A stretch of 64,000 nucleotides of DNA from Brachypodium distachyon (Eukaryota; Streptophyta; Magnoliopsida; Poales; Poaceae): contig NC_016131.3 of the NCBI RefSeq assembly GCF_000005505.3, positions 29,813,001 to 29,877,000 on the forward strand, written 5' to 3'. Below the pieces are notes generated by a model. It was not told the DNA's origin. It did no database searches and was given only the letters and a program-made list of their open reading frames with translations. This document shows, piece after piece, positions 23,378 through 35,279 of the stretch (its first letter is position 1; each line of letters starts with the position of its first letter). A program made the translations under genes and the position numbers.

Positions 23378-23894
23378 GAGAAAATATCACAAAACCACAA
23401 CCGTTACGTCCATCTTATCACTTAACCACAACTTCTGGGATTTTTATCCGAAAACCACAACCGAGCCTCCTAATTGCCTCGACTTCCCTTAACAGCAAAA
23501 CTGACTTGCCCGGCCCACCTGTAAGTCCTGATTGGGCTGATGACGGGGATGATGCCGTCGCCGTCAAATTGACGGGGCTGATCTAAGAGAGAGAGACACG
23601 CAGAATAAAACACATCAAATTGAGACTCCGTCGCCGTCGCCTACTCTGTCACCTTATTTGAGGAGGGGCAATGGGAACTCGTTCAATGGAACTAGGTCGA
23701 AACCCCAATAAACCACCCTGCGCCCCGTCATCAGCCTAGTCAGCACTTACAGGTGGGTCATGCAAGTCAGTTTTGCTGTTAAGAGAAGCCGAAGGCAATT
23801 AGGAGGCTCGGTTGTGGTTTTCGGATAAAAATCTCAGAAGTTGTGGTTAATTGATAAGATGGACGTAAAGGTTGTGCTTTTGTGATATTTTCTC
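23378..23894. mobile_element. Foldback Mutator-like element with ~180-bp terminal inverted repeats
   Basis: The left end GAGAAAATATCACAAAACCAC and the complement of the right end GAGAAAATATCACAAAAGCAC match over about 180 bp, through the CCTCCTAATTGCCT and AACAGCAAAACTGACTTGC blocks. AATAAAGG stands directly before the left end (23370-23377) and again directly after the right end (23895-23902). With one shared G this is an 8- or 9-bp target duplication. The 517-bp element has no room for a transposase and is non-autonomous. Confidence 0.85.
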
Positions 23895-24295
23895 AATAAA
23901 GGGCTGTGCCTTAGCTAAGAGAAAAAGGTAGACACTTCTTTCTCCGTTCTCTATCAAATTCAGCCATCACATTTTAGTCCATTTGTTTCTATATATCCAA
24001 TACACCGTTTTCTCATACAAATAAGTTAGAGAAATAAATTGTTGTTTGGCTTATATTTTATACAATTAGTTTTAAACATTCGATCATCCTCCAATTTTTC
24101 TTCATCTCCATATTGTTTCACCCAATAAAATGTTGTGCAGGAAAATTAAACATGACTAATTACACGATGATTGATTATGCTTTAGAATCGAGTTCAGATG
24201 TATATAAATTTGGCGAATGTTTGTCTGTTTTACATGTATACATAGGCGACTTGTGGTGAACAAATTTAAACGAAAAATAGAAGCTAAATTTGCAA

Positions 24296-25138
24296 CATTT
24301 TTTTTGAAAGTAACCATATATTTCATTAGACAATCCGTTTACATAGATTACACATATGGTCACGACATGAGACAAACATGCTTGTCAAGCAACTTTGCAC
24401 AAAGTATCCCGCAAGAAGTAAAATTACAATTTCACCTTTGGAGAAACTTGTACCTCGCCGAACCGTTGTCCACCCTCGTCCTCCGCCGCCACCATGGCAA
24501 CGCCGGAAAAAAAAGGCGGACAGCCGCCAAACCTAGATCTGGGAGAGCATCTTCGCATAGAAGGATGCTTTCTGAACCGATGAAACAGACCACTGCAAGC
24601 GACGAGACCGAGACTCTGTGGCACGTCGGCCGGGGAACTTCCCCGTGGTCACCAGAACCAGACGTCGTCAACTTCATCCAACGCCGTCAAAGAAAAGGAA
24701 CGTCGCCGCCTGCCGTCATCCACACACCCAATTACAAGACAACAAACACAACAACAACAGCCGACACGATCTTCACCTGTGAGAGTGCCAATCGCCAGCC
24801 ACCAGACACGAATATCACTGGATCCAGAGACTGGCGAGACGACCAGGCCACCTGCCCCTCGACGCCACCGGTTGGAGTGACGCCAAGATGGAGGAAGAGC
24901 ATAGACAAATTATTCTGACGCGACGCGTTTTCCTCCATAGAAGCAACGCCTCAAGAAACACTAGGCCAACCCTAACTGACCGGAGCAGAAGCACCAGGGT
25001 CCCCACCCCCTCCCGTCGCCTGAGCGGCGGACGAAGGAGGCAGGGACCGTCAGCTGGCCGGTGTAGTTGGGGGCAGATGGGAGATCGCCACCGGATCCTC
25101 TCTCTCTCTAGCTGGGAGCGGTTCCTGGGTATCTTCTA
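24296..25138 (-). mobile_element. Retroposon with A-tail and 12-bp target duplication
   Basis: CTAAATTTGCAA occurs at 24284-24295 and again at 25139-25150, flanking an 843-bp insert. On the minus strand the insert starts with a GC-rich leader containing an AG-repeat and ends in AAAAAAAATG right against the target duplication. This is the signature of LINE-driven target-primed insertion. The long plus-strand frame through it (24217-24918) crosses the element boundary and is therefore not a gene. No known SINE or LINE family was recognised. Confidence 0.8.
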
Positions 25139-25311
25139 CTAAATTTGCAATTTTAATGACAAAGCTAACTTGATATCTCGTCAATAATAGTAGGATAACG
25201 TATACGCTTTACTCATTAACTAATGAATATACAATCTTGTTTTCTCTCAAGAGTTCCTTGAAAGAATATCTGGCGTTCATTTTGAGAAGCGAAGTAGAAG
25301 TAGAAGTAGTA

Positions 25312-25434
25312 CTCCCTTCGTCCAACAAAAGATGTCTCAAGTTTGTCAAAGTTGGATGTATCTAGACATGACTTAGTGTATAGATGCATTCAAATTTAGT
25401 CAAAGTTGAGACATCCTTTGTTGGACGGAGAGAG
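25312..25434. mobile_element. Stowaway-like MITE
   Basis: The ends CTCCCTTCGTCCAACAAAAGA and the inverted TTTGTTGGACGGAG face each other around a short core with AGATGTCTCAA and TTGAGACAT. TA stands at the left (25310-25311). It is the same family as 30104-30227. Confidence 0.8.
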
Positions 25435-26349
25435 AACAAAAAATTATACACAATCAAAGAAAAATGCGAAACCAAAGTACGTACTTTTCGAAAACATTTA
25501 AACAAAAACTGCTGACATCATTTTTGTTTTCAAAGAGCTAGAGTCCTAGACAATGTCATTTTTGGGTGACAGTTTATAAAGAAAACCGTCGTCCCAAAAC
25601 CAGCATTCCTCGAATCTAAAAGCCGTAACGCCCCGCGGACCAACTATTCTCCTTATCATTTCTTCACGAGCAAGTCTGGAAAATTTCTCCCTGCTACTAG
25701 AAACGAGCCGTTTTTTCCTCGCAAAAATAAAATAAATGCCGTTTTCCCGTCTTTCCCAGGGGAAAACCCCCCGCGTGAACTGAACCCGACGCCATCTCCG
25801 TGCCACCACCGTTTGCACTTTTCGAAAATTAAGCCAAAAGTGTACTACTCCGGAACGGCGGAACCGAGGCTCACGTCGGCACAGCTAGCGGGCGTGGGCC
25901 GGTTCACAAACAAACCGTGTACGTAGTACGTACGTGCCCCCGCCGGCCCGCGTGCGTGTGCGTGCGTCCACAGCCGTCGACAAACGACAGATACTTACGC
26001 TGCTGGCTGCTCCGTGGAAGTTCTGCCCCGGCACGCGTCCTGGATGCCTGGACGATGGACGATTCCATTTCCATGGACGACGGGTAGAAAGGTAAAGCAG
26101 AGCAGGGCGGGGTTGAAAGGTAAGTGCGGGCGAATTCAGGCGACACAATCGTACACCGAGACGAATCTAGCATCATATTGTTAACCAGTCGTGTCAGGTT
26201 CCGTGAGATGCTGCTTAATTGGTCTTTTCCTCCGTGCGGGCGATGCCTTTGCCGCGCGTCCATTAGTCACTGATTCTCAGTGGAGTGGATCAGCGGATGA
26301 GGAACGCGAGCTGGACACGCGCCCGCCCGGTCCTCCACGGGACGGCCGG
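25435..26349. other. Spacer with no gene seen
   Basis: Mixed-composition DNA with an ACGT-rich stretch at 25915-25975. Open frames on the minus strand do not resemble proteins. Confidence 0.35.
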
Positions 26350-26832
26350 GCTATATAGGTTGTGTTTGGCAAACAAAATCTCTTATCATCCCACTTTTAC
26401 CGCATGAGAGTGTGTTTGTTAGGTCGGGTGGCCATGCAGGACTAAGCCCATCTCATACAAAAAGGAGCACTCAGCCTGCCTCGGTTGTGAAGCAGAAAAC
26501 GAGCTTCGCATAAGCCTGGCCTGAGTTCAACCCGAAAAAAATATCTCGCCGACCCATCCGACCCAGCCGCCACTCCTCGTTTGACGCCCGCCGTCCCCGT
26601 CCTCGCCGTCCCCGACTCGTCCCCAACCGCGCCGTCCCCGCCTTCCCCGACCTCGCCGTCCTTGACTCGTCCGCGACCTCTACTCCCACCAAACAACATC
26701 TCAACTCATCATATCTCAGTAGATACAGTCTGTCAAACACATGTGAAAATCTCAGCTCAACTTGATTAGGGTCAGCTTGTATGGGATGAGATGTGAATTT
26801 TGAATTCACCCGGGGTGCCAAACACACCCATA
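26350..26832. mobile_element. Inverted-repeat DNA element (hAT- or Harbinger-like), tentative
   Basis: The left end AGGTTGTGTTTGGCAAAC is matched by the complement of the right end, ATGGGTGTGTTTGGCACCCC. A second inner pair (CATCTCATAC / GTATGGGATGAGATG) supports a foldback. The middle holds iterated CGTCCCCGACTCGTCC-like text. The target duplication is not clear, so the superfamily is open. Confidence 0.5.
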
Positions 26833-28784
26833 GTTCACGCATGTACTTGCTTATCTGTGTTTAATTCGAAGTTGTCTATCTTAACTTGGATAAAAAAATT
26901 TAATATATATCTCAGGCATCTGCTTTTGCATCCAACTGTCAGCCATTCTAGCCATGTACAGTATCAATCTTGAAATGTGTGGTCGGCATTTTTCTTTAAG
27001 AAATGGCCGGAGAGAGTATATAGTGCTAATATGCATCTAGATCTGTTGCTGTTTCTTTTTAAAAGCTTGACTAATATGCTACGCTTTACTATAGACACTA
27101 GTACAACAGCGTTACGGTGTACCACGTACAGTAGTACTTGATCACTACATCAACCAAACATGCACGTCAACAAAACCAAACAACGAGCATATATATCTGC
27201 ACAATCAACGAAGAAGGATCATGCATGACACATCTGGCATCCATCCTTTTCAGGAAGTACTCTCGCACGTAAGACGAAACTTTCCCAATCGCGATAGATG
27301 TGCATGCATGCATGTGTCATGGCGGACGAAGTTGACCTGAATTATCCACGACAGTCGTGACGTCTTGGAAATATGCTCAACTCCAGTGCATTCATTTTAT
27401 TTTGCATCAATATCCTAATTAAAACCAGAGAGAGCAAGCCTAACAGAGAAACACACTCTGACGAATTGAACAGACGGACCGTATCATCAAATCATATAAG
27501 CCAATTAACCAAAGCAACACACTCTCCGTCCGACCAAATCGTATCAAATCAAAGCGAGCTGGTCACGGGCTCACAGCTGACATTTTTTAACCAAGTAGGA
27601 CCAAATTGAATCAGAATGAGCCCAGATCAGGATCACGGCTCACAAGGAGGGTACATACACATAGACTGAGTAAGGGCGATCGATGTGCCAAAGCGCGGCA
27701 TCCGGCAAGGAGTGCTCCTTGGCAGGTTGGCAGGAGTCTGCCGTCCCCCCTGGTATTCATTCCCTAGGATCCTAGATAGACAACTCGCAAGCGACGTGGT
27801 CAAGCCTCTGAATATTCATTCATGCATGCATGTTTGGTCCGGCCAGTTCCAATCATAGAGCCCACCTGCCCAAGTGCCCAGAATGAAATATGCAAGTGTT
27901 CAATCAGCTTGCTACTAGATACAGTAACTACTTCTGATCCAAATCCAGTCACATGCATGCATTGGGGATCGAAGAGTCGGCCCGTTCTGTCCATCCTGTC
28001 TGCCTCGCCCTCTCCCGTTGTCCAGTTCAACCTTTCTTTTTCTGAGAAATTAACACACGGTAGATGCAGATGCTCACAAACGTACGCCCAGCTGTACGAG
28101 GATTATACAATTGGGCAAGGAAATTCTCAGCGGTGGGCAGTACTGCTGTAACTCTTGGTTCCGTGGCCTCCGGATGTCCTCGTTTTGCCTCCGGGTGCAT
28201 GCATGGTAAGACCACTATCACTCTCGGCTCCGGTGGCTTTTCCAACCCTTCCTCCTCCGACCCGCTTTGCTGGCGGCGGTCAAAGCAATATATGCCTCGA
28301 CGACGTTAGATCCTGGGTTGTGGTCGGCGCAGCAGTGGTCTCCGTTAGACGTGTTGATTGTTCGTACCGTCCGTCGTGATAGTTCTGGAGGAATAGACAC
28401 CTCGGTGGTTTACTTTTGCTAGAGACTGGCCTCATGCCATTTAGAGGATTTTCATAGGAAATCAGAGTGGATTTCATAGGAAAATTCGCTGTAATGCATG
28501 TTTTGTAGGAAACAAGCAACATGATTTCTTAGGAATTTCATGATTTTTTGTGTTTTGGGAGGAAAATGAACATTAGGTCCAACCTACTTTTTTTTCCATA
28601 GGAATGAGTTTGAGAGTAATTCCTTAGGACGACAAGTGCCGACCCTACGACAACCGTGTGTAACTTCGAGTTGTAATTTTAACTTTAGATAACGCCCTTG
28701 GTGTGTTTCGACTTGTACCGTTTAAGGGATCATCACTCCACCTCTGTTTTAATATAATGCAGTGCAGGGTCTTCCTTTTCTGTT
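26833..28784. other. Gene-poor spacer with no supported gene
   Basis: AT-rich DNA. A region around 28430-28640 with repeated CATAGGAAA and TCCTTAGGA-like text looks like an old Tourist-type MITE with unclear ends. No coding evidence. Confidence 0.35.
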
Positions 28785-28985
28785 CACTACCGGAGAAGGA
28801 ATATTTGCCGAGTGCATCCACGTAAGCCGAGTGCATATTATTGGGCGCTCGGGATACAACTTTATAGGTCGAGGCCTACCTGAAATAACACTCGGCGTAG
28901 ACATGACACTCAGATCTATGAACAGTAAACCGTGTGCAACCGAATGGCAGATACGGCACTCAGCGTATTAGCTCTCCACTTGTCC
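28785..28985 (+). mobile_element. CACTA transposon terminus (second family)
   Basis: CACTACCGGAGAAGGAATA at 28785 is followed by TTTGCCGAGTGC and further GCCGAGTGC, ACTCGGCG and CACTCAG motifs, the subterminal pattern of a widespread grass CACTA family. No facing terminus (CCGGTAGTG) was found downstream, so this is a truncated remnant. It is unrelated to the element at 1-953. Confidence 0.65.
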
Positions 28986-30103
28986 TTCCCCTCTAATTTA
29001 TCTTGTTTTGATATAGTATTAAAACACACTGAACACCCGTTCTAGATCTCGATCTCTATATTCAGTTACTAACTGATATTCAGGCCGAGTCACGTCTCTC
29101 TCACGTGGCGTTGTTATATCATCTGTCACCGCCAAGTGTGTTTCCAGGAAGGAAGAAGAAAAATAGCGAATAAAAAGCCGGCAGCCGCCATCGTGCATAT
29201 GTGCATAACAATAACGTGGCCACTATTTTCTATCGATCACTCTCTGTAGTTGCACGCCGAACGGAGTCCTAAATGAGATTAAGTATAGTCTACTGGTAGT
29301 ATGTGTCGAAAATTTATCCGAATCCGTTACCAATTTTTGCTAAACGTAGCAAGATAGGTTTGTACTTTGTATTGGTATACGAGTTGAACTTGTTTTCCTT
29401 GTCTTACTAGGACTCATCTTTATTGCCCGTTATATATACCCCACGAATCGCACCTAAAACATCTCGTGCTTGTAATACTCCAACATAATGAAGTTGTGAC
29501 TTCGTGCGTCCGTGGTTTTTCCCGCAAAAGTTTCCATAGTAAATTCGTGTCGCTCGTTTCTAATTTAATCTCTATTTTTTTCTTAACATACTTAACAAGA
29601 TTGGGGAGCAAAGCATGAAGAGCAGTTAGTTAGGTCGATGCATGTGCCGTGCCATCCCGTCGTACGTGTACGCCTGTGAGCCAGCTGCATGCAGTCTCGA
29701 TCGATCACCATCGTTGAGGACGAGCAGACAAGGACAGAATACAACTGCTGATCTCGAGAGGATCGCGATATACACCGGAGAACCAGCACTCGTACGACAA
29801 CTGGCTAGGCTCGGTTGGATAGCAGGTTCAAAACCAGGAATCTTAACTCAAATAATTTTGTTTTATTAATTGTCTTAATTCCTCTTTGAGATGAAGGTTT
29901 TTTTTCGAAAAGGACAACGAAGTATGATACGATGGCGTGGCACTTTTGTTTTCTTTGACAGGCTTTTTTTTTACAGCTTGATCGACAGGCTTTGTTTCAT
30001 CTGTCTTGAGATAACAGAACCGCGGTAGCAGGCGATCGGGATCTATCTCAAAGAATTTTATTCCCTCGTCGGCCCTCTCTCCGTGGCGCAGTAAACATAT
30101 ATA
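28986..30103. other. Spacer with no gene seen
   Basis: AT-rich, with further GCCGAGT motifs near 29083 that may be decayed CACTA sequence. No gene was recognised. Confidence 0.35.
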
Positions 30104-30227
30104 CTTCTTCCGTCTAATAAAAGATGTCTCAATTTTGACTAAATTTGAATACATCTATACACTAAGTCATGTCTAGATACATTCAAATTTTAACAAATTT
30201 GAGACATATTTTGTTGGACGGAGAAAG
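30104..30227. mobile_element. Stowaway-like MITE
   Basis: A 124-bp element with ends CTTCTTCCGTCTAATAAAAGA and the inverted TTTTGTTGGACGGAGAAAG, TA on both sides, and internal AGATGTCTCAA facing TTGAGACAT. Confidence 0.85.
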
Positions 30228-30549
30228 TAAAAAATTCCAGATATTCTTGCAGTATTGTAGAGCGGGTATTTGACCCCGGTTGCAAGAAACTCCATTTTGG
30301 CATTCGAGCTTTGGGCATCACTCAACAGTGGCGAGCAGTCTCCACAGGTCGGTTGGTGATTGAAACTGAAAGGCAGCCGTGCACGTACGATGCATGTGTA
30401 TGACTTTATATGTGCATGCTGAAGAAGCAGGCACTAGCAATAATACACATCTTTGCAATGTGCATGCCACATTTGCGGAGTACGTGCAACGATTTGACAA
30501 CATCGATCATGTATAGTGCACCAGCCAGACGATCGATCGATTAATAATA

Positions 30550-30661
30550 TTTTTTCCGTCCCATATTAAATGACTCAAATTTGTCCAAATATGAATATAT
30601 CTGTACCTAAAAGTGTCTAGATGCATGTAATATTTCGTCACTTAATATGGGATGGAAAAAG
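30550..30661. mobile_element. Stowaway-like MITE
   Basis: The inverted ends TTTTTCCGTCCCATATTAA and TTAATATGGGATGGAAAAAG enclose a short core with TGTCTAGATGCATGTAATATTTC. TA follows the right end. Confidence 0.8.
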
Positions 30662-30689
30662 TATATACATATTTCTTTTGGGGGTAACG

Positions 30690-30950
30690 CTGGTATAGAA
30701 ATATAAGTGGACTGTCTTTCGTTTTCTATCAGTTTAAGTTTTTGGTTGAACTGGTTCGGTGCAAGAAATTGTTCATGGTATCAGAACCAAGAGGTTTTGA
30801 ATTTAAAATCCGGCTGGCGCAATTAAATTACAACCCAGTTTCGGTTCACGTTTAGTCGTAAGGGAGCCACCTGTGAGAGAAGTGTTGAAATATAAGTGTA
30901 TTGCGCTTCTTTTCCCATCAGTTTGAGCTTTTGGACATGCATGAAACTCT
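30690..30950 (+). mobile_element. LTR-retrotransposon remnant with Met-tRNA primer site
   Basis: Two related stretches, AGAAATATAAGTGGACTGTC (about 30697) and TGAAATATAAGTGTATTGCG (about 30887), resemble LTR ends. They flank TGGTATCAGAACCAAGAGG (30778-30796), close to the initiator-Met tRNA primer-binding site used by many plant LTR elements. No gag or pol coding is present, so this is a short non-autonomous remnant. Confidence 0.55.
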
Positions 30951-30958
30951 TGGATGTA

Positions 30959-31045
30959 CTCCTTCCGATTCATTATAAGTGTCGGAGATTTATGTTAGTA
31001 CAAAGTTAGTACAAATTACTAACTCCCCAACACTTATTATGGATT
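30959..31045. mobile_element. Decayed MITE
   Basis: CTCCTTCCGATTCATTATAAGTGT faces AACACTTATTATGGATTTATGG across about 40 bp. The right end is eroded. Confidence 0.5.
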
Positions 31046-31780
31046 TATGGTAAAACAAACCTAGAAATTGCACGTAGATAAAATTCCGGTTAGGTTCGGC
31101 CTCGCCCCTAGTGGCAGACATGCATAGTCTTATTGGCGTTACATACGACGGCGTACGTGCGCGCACTGGCCTTTTGCGTGCACGACACGACACGAAGGCA
31201 ACGTACGCCTGGTGATCGAGCGAGTGACCCGGCTTGATAACGAGGCATGTACTGTAACAACCAAGCTAGCTATAGGAGGGTGAACATGTACACACTCTGC
31301 GTGCCACGAGGAAAGCCGCACTCATCCGAGATCCGACTGGGCGACACGGCCGGCAGGGGTGGGGCGACGCTTTAAAATACTTTTAAAAATGGTTAAAAAA
31401 TACTACTGGTGTCTGGTACTATGATGTAAAGGTAGGAGTAATAATGCATATAATTGACTTATTTACCTATGTGAATTGTGAAGAACATGCAACACACACT
31501 TTGTGTATATATTACGTGCCACGACGAAAGCCACACACGAGACCTGGTTAATACAAGCCAAACCCCGTACGTGCAGGTTAAATCTGGCTTAAGAGGGATA
31601 TAACAAAGTTTAGTACGGGCTCGATGTCGAGTATTTTTCCTTGTGAAATTATAAAGTGCATCCTTACGGCTATAGGTGCAACATGGTGATCCTCAAGGTA
31701 TCCTTTGGTCCTCATTAGTTCAAACAAATGAACTAGTTTTTCAAAAAGTTATGTTGTTGTGACTTGTGGTCGTTGAGCCA
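31046..31780. other. Spacer with no gene seen
   Basis: No coding or structural feature was recognised. Confidence 0.35.
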
Positions 31781-31982
31781 TTCCTCTATTCCACAGTACA
31801 ACGTGTATAATTTTTTTTCATTGTTCTACAATACATCTTATCTTTCTTTTGGTACCCGCATCCGGTCAATAACTAGTCACATCCATTTATTATTAACCCA
31901 ATATGAGTGGTCAAACACTAACGAGAGCTGTTTTGGCCCAAGTGCACAAATCTATATAAGGTGTATTTTGGAATGGAGGAAG
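31781..31982. mobile_element. Dispersed ~200-bp MITE, family copy B
   Basis: The best preserved of the three family members. Left TTCCTCTATTCCAC-GTACAACGTG faces right GGTGTATTTTGGAATGGAGGA. The internal blocks ATACATCTTATCTTTCTTTT, CCGGTCAATAACTAGTCACA, CCCAATATGAGTGGTCA and CCAAGTGCACAAATCTATA are shared with copies A and C. Confidence 0.75.
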
Positions 31983-32790
31983 TATTCAGCTTTAGTATCC
32001 AATGAGCTAGTCAGACGTGAGCTCCGTGGGGACTTTGACCAATCAGAGTACATTATTATGAATGATGTTGACTCGAAGGCAGAAGATGCCCAGAAATAGC
32101 AATATAATGCGACCATGAGCTGAAGAAGCATGTCGATCGGTCAATATAAAAAACAAGCTTACTGTTATAAGTGGTGGTGGAATCTGACAAAAAGTAGAGT
32201 GGAAAAAACATAAACACATTGCTGTTTTGTATAATACTCACAGTAAAGTATTTAAGTGGGTTGTGTGTTGGACTAGGTGTCTAGATTGCTTTCGATCGCC
32301 ATCGATAAGTTAGCAGAATCCCACTGTCAGGTTAGGCCAATCATGCATGGGAAGTTGGGAACTCCTGCCCTTTCCCTCTAATTTCTGTCAGAAAGCTGCC
32401 CGTGTTCTTAAATTGTTGGATTAAACATGAAACGAGATTGCACGTACGGCATGCCACAAATGGGTATGTTTCGTTTGAAAGGTATGCTATACCTTTATTT
32501 TATGTATCTGTCTATTTCTCTGAAAGAATACACATTTACCTAATGGCCTAATATTTAATTAGGTATTATGGATTAAGAGATTAATTAGGTCTTACCTTTG
32601 GCACCATTTATATATCCCCATCCAGATCAAAAGTATTGATTTGAGCTAGACATGTTAAAAATGGATTGTTCAATGGAACCTTTTTCTTCTTAAGAATTAG
32701 AAGTACAAATTATAGGGCTTACCAAAAGCACGATAACGCGTGTGATTCACAAGATAATACAATGAGCTGATACATTACCATTCTTTTTAT
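31983..32790. other. Spacer with no gene seen
   Basis: AT-rich. No gene was recognised. Confidence 0.35.
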
Positions 32791-32791
32791 C

Positions 32792-33225
32792 AATTCTGCT
32801 AGATTAAAATTTAGTTTGATAACTGTACTGTCCACTCACTCGCAACAATTAATATGTTGAAATTGTTACCTGTAGCTAAATGTTGCTTTAGATGTGCGTT
32901 AAAGGGTCATATGCTAACTACCCCCTATAATTGGTTAGTGCTGCTCTGTTTCCTCTTTGGAAAGGTGAAATAATACATTGGTCGAAGTTGCTGATGCATC
33001 ACCCTATTTTTATTTGGACCGTTTTTATTTAAATTAATTCTGCAAGATCAAAAGTACTAGTTTGATAACTGTCCACTCACAACAATTAATATCTTGAAAT
33101 TGTTAGCTAAATGTTGCTTTAGATGTGCGTTAAAAGGTCATGCTACCCCCCATAAGGTTGCTAGCTAGGTGCTTCATTTCCTCTTTGGAAAGGGAAGAAT
33201 ACATTGGTCGAAGTTGCTTTCCTAC
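32792..33225. repeat. Two-copy tandem duplication (~240-bp period)
   Basis: The blocks AATTCTGC, TAGTTTGATAACTGT, CAACAATTAATAT, GCTAAATGTTGCTTTAGATG and TTTCCTCTTTGGAAAGG with TACATTGGTCGAAGTTGCT appear first from about 32792 to 32991 and again from about 33036 to 33217, diverged by indels. Confidence 0.8.
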
Positions 33226-35279
33226 GTACTGTCAATCTACACTAACAGTAGTACAATATATTCAGGAGATCAAGCAGAAAGATAAAGCTAGCTATGAAAC
33301 TTGAGAGTAATGAAAGGTAAGATCAAATGGAGATAACATATATACAGTCGAGAACCCAATAAAGAACAGATAGCGAAAAATGGCAAGATATCATGACTCA
33401 TGTTCCCACCATATTGAAACACATGCACGCACTAGCTAGCTAACTTGGTCACCTATATGGCCTATGCTATTATACATATGGGCTAGATAGAATCTATGCA
33501 ATATGCATAGATATATACTCCTACAAATACCGTATGCACTATATAAGAAAATAGATGGGGCAAATTTGCTTCTTGGGCTGTACGGTTCTATCATCGGCAA
33601 GCTAGCAAGTTGCTTGTTCTTCTGTTTTCTTAGTATTATCCCCTCGAAGAGATCACGCATGGAGCTATTGGCAATTTGGCTGCATGCAAACTGGCGTTAA
33701 TTGGACGATTGGATCCGTGGTAGGGGCCGGGCGATTGATCCGTGCCGTGCGTAAAGAGAAGAGGAGGCAGGCATCGATCAAGGCAACGAAACGTGGCGGG
33801 CCGGCGTCGTAGGTAGTGCTGCATGCCACACGACGCCGCGACACTGCGACAGCCGTGGAAGCTAAGCTAAGGAACGACGACAATTCTTCTTAATTCTCCA
33901 GATAGCGCAACAAGGAGAGCGGAAAAATGGGAGAGAGGGAAACGATGAGGGGACGGGGACGGGGTCGAGCTATCTAGGAATCTAGGCAAGCTAGTGGAAC
34001 GTGACGATGTCGCACACACGAGAAACAACTCGATGTGGCTCGATCGAGTCGTCAACCACTCGTGCGTCAAATCCATCGGACGGGGACAGACAATCATGAG
34101 TGCACTCATAGTAGGCTGCGCACCATGCGTCCATGCGTGCTGCCAAGCCATTTCAGCGAACGCAAGCAAAGCTAGCTCAGGCCGAAGCCCATGTAAGTTC
34201 GTCCGTAAGTTCCTCACCAGCTTTCGGCCCTCGCCATCTTGATCTTTCCGGCGCGGCCCATTCTGATAAGCAGCCTTTTCGCCGTCATGGGCCGTCACGT
34301 CGTAGCCGAGGAAAACTTAGGATGATCGGCAGCTGGTTTGGACTTTGGAGATAGCTCACAGCCTCAGACCAGCGCGTCGTAAAGCGATGTCCATGGCGAT
34401 GCAGACTGCTGAGCCCCTGAACGGTTCATCTGCCTGCTCCCTAAGCCGAGGCAGCCAGAGCAGTTGGTCGACGCTGGAGCAGCACAGCAGGAAAACTTAG
34501 GTGATACATGGCGCAGACCAGGTTAATCCGGGGCAGCGTGCGCCGCTCCTGTGGAAGCGGAACCCGCGGCCAGCGCTACCGGAGCCGCCGAGCTTGTGTT
34601 CTCCTGGGCCGCCGCCGGCATGCCGTGCGAGGTACAGTTCCTGCAGCTTGCTTTCTTTGTTCAAGGTATCTTTAGCTCTCAAACTAAAGTGGTCGACCTC
34701 GACCCAAGCATGACAAGGAAAGAAAATTGGGAAGGAGTGGGTAGTCTGATGATCCTAGCATGGATAACACAAAACATTCCAGGTATCCAACAATTTCAAC
34801 ATTCCAACAACCAGTGCCTTTGTTTTCTTCCCGCGTCCTCAGTTCCAGACGAAAAAGAAAGGGAAAAAGGGGATTTCACTTCTCTTCTTCCTCCTTCACC
34901 GCTTCCGACCACACGCCAAATCCTTCAACAGCAACAAAAACTTGAATTGAGCAACACTTCTGACACCATGCCTGAGGGACTCTTGCAAGGTACTGCAAAT
35001 TCAAAAAGAAAAGAAAAATATCTTAGGTTTGAATCATGTGAACAGGTAATCAACTTTGGAGAGATGGGTAGAACAATTACTTGCAATCTGGTTTGAGCAG
35101 CAGAACCCTTTTACTGGCACTGGTGACCTGGTTACTTGCCATCTGATCTAATGCTAGCATGATCTTTAACAGACTAAACTGACTGGTATAATATTTAACA
35201 CAGAAGAATATATATCGGAATAAGACATAGTTCTTAGTCAGAATCTACTGGAAGGGATTTGCTGTTTGTCATCAGCATC
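33226..35279. other. Spacer with no supported gene
   Basis: Open frames exist on both strands (for example 34551-35096 plus), but none encodes a protein I recognise. The part nearest 35279 should hold the 3' untranslated region of the J-domain gene. Confidence 0.35.

Noticed and set aside
24217..24918. 233-codon plus-strand frame
   Set aside because: It crosses the 5' target duplication of a retroposon, so it joins unrelated sequences.
30778..30796. tRNA gene fragment
   Set aside because: The match is only to the complement of the Met-tRNA 3' end, as expected for an LTR primer-binding site, without the rest of a tRNA.
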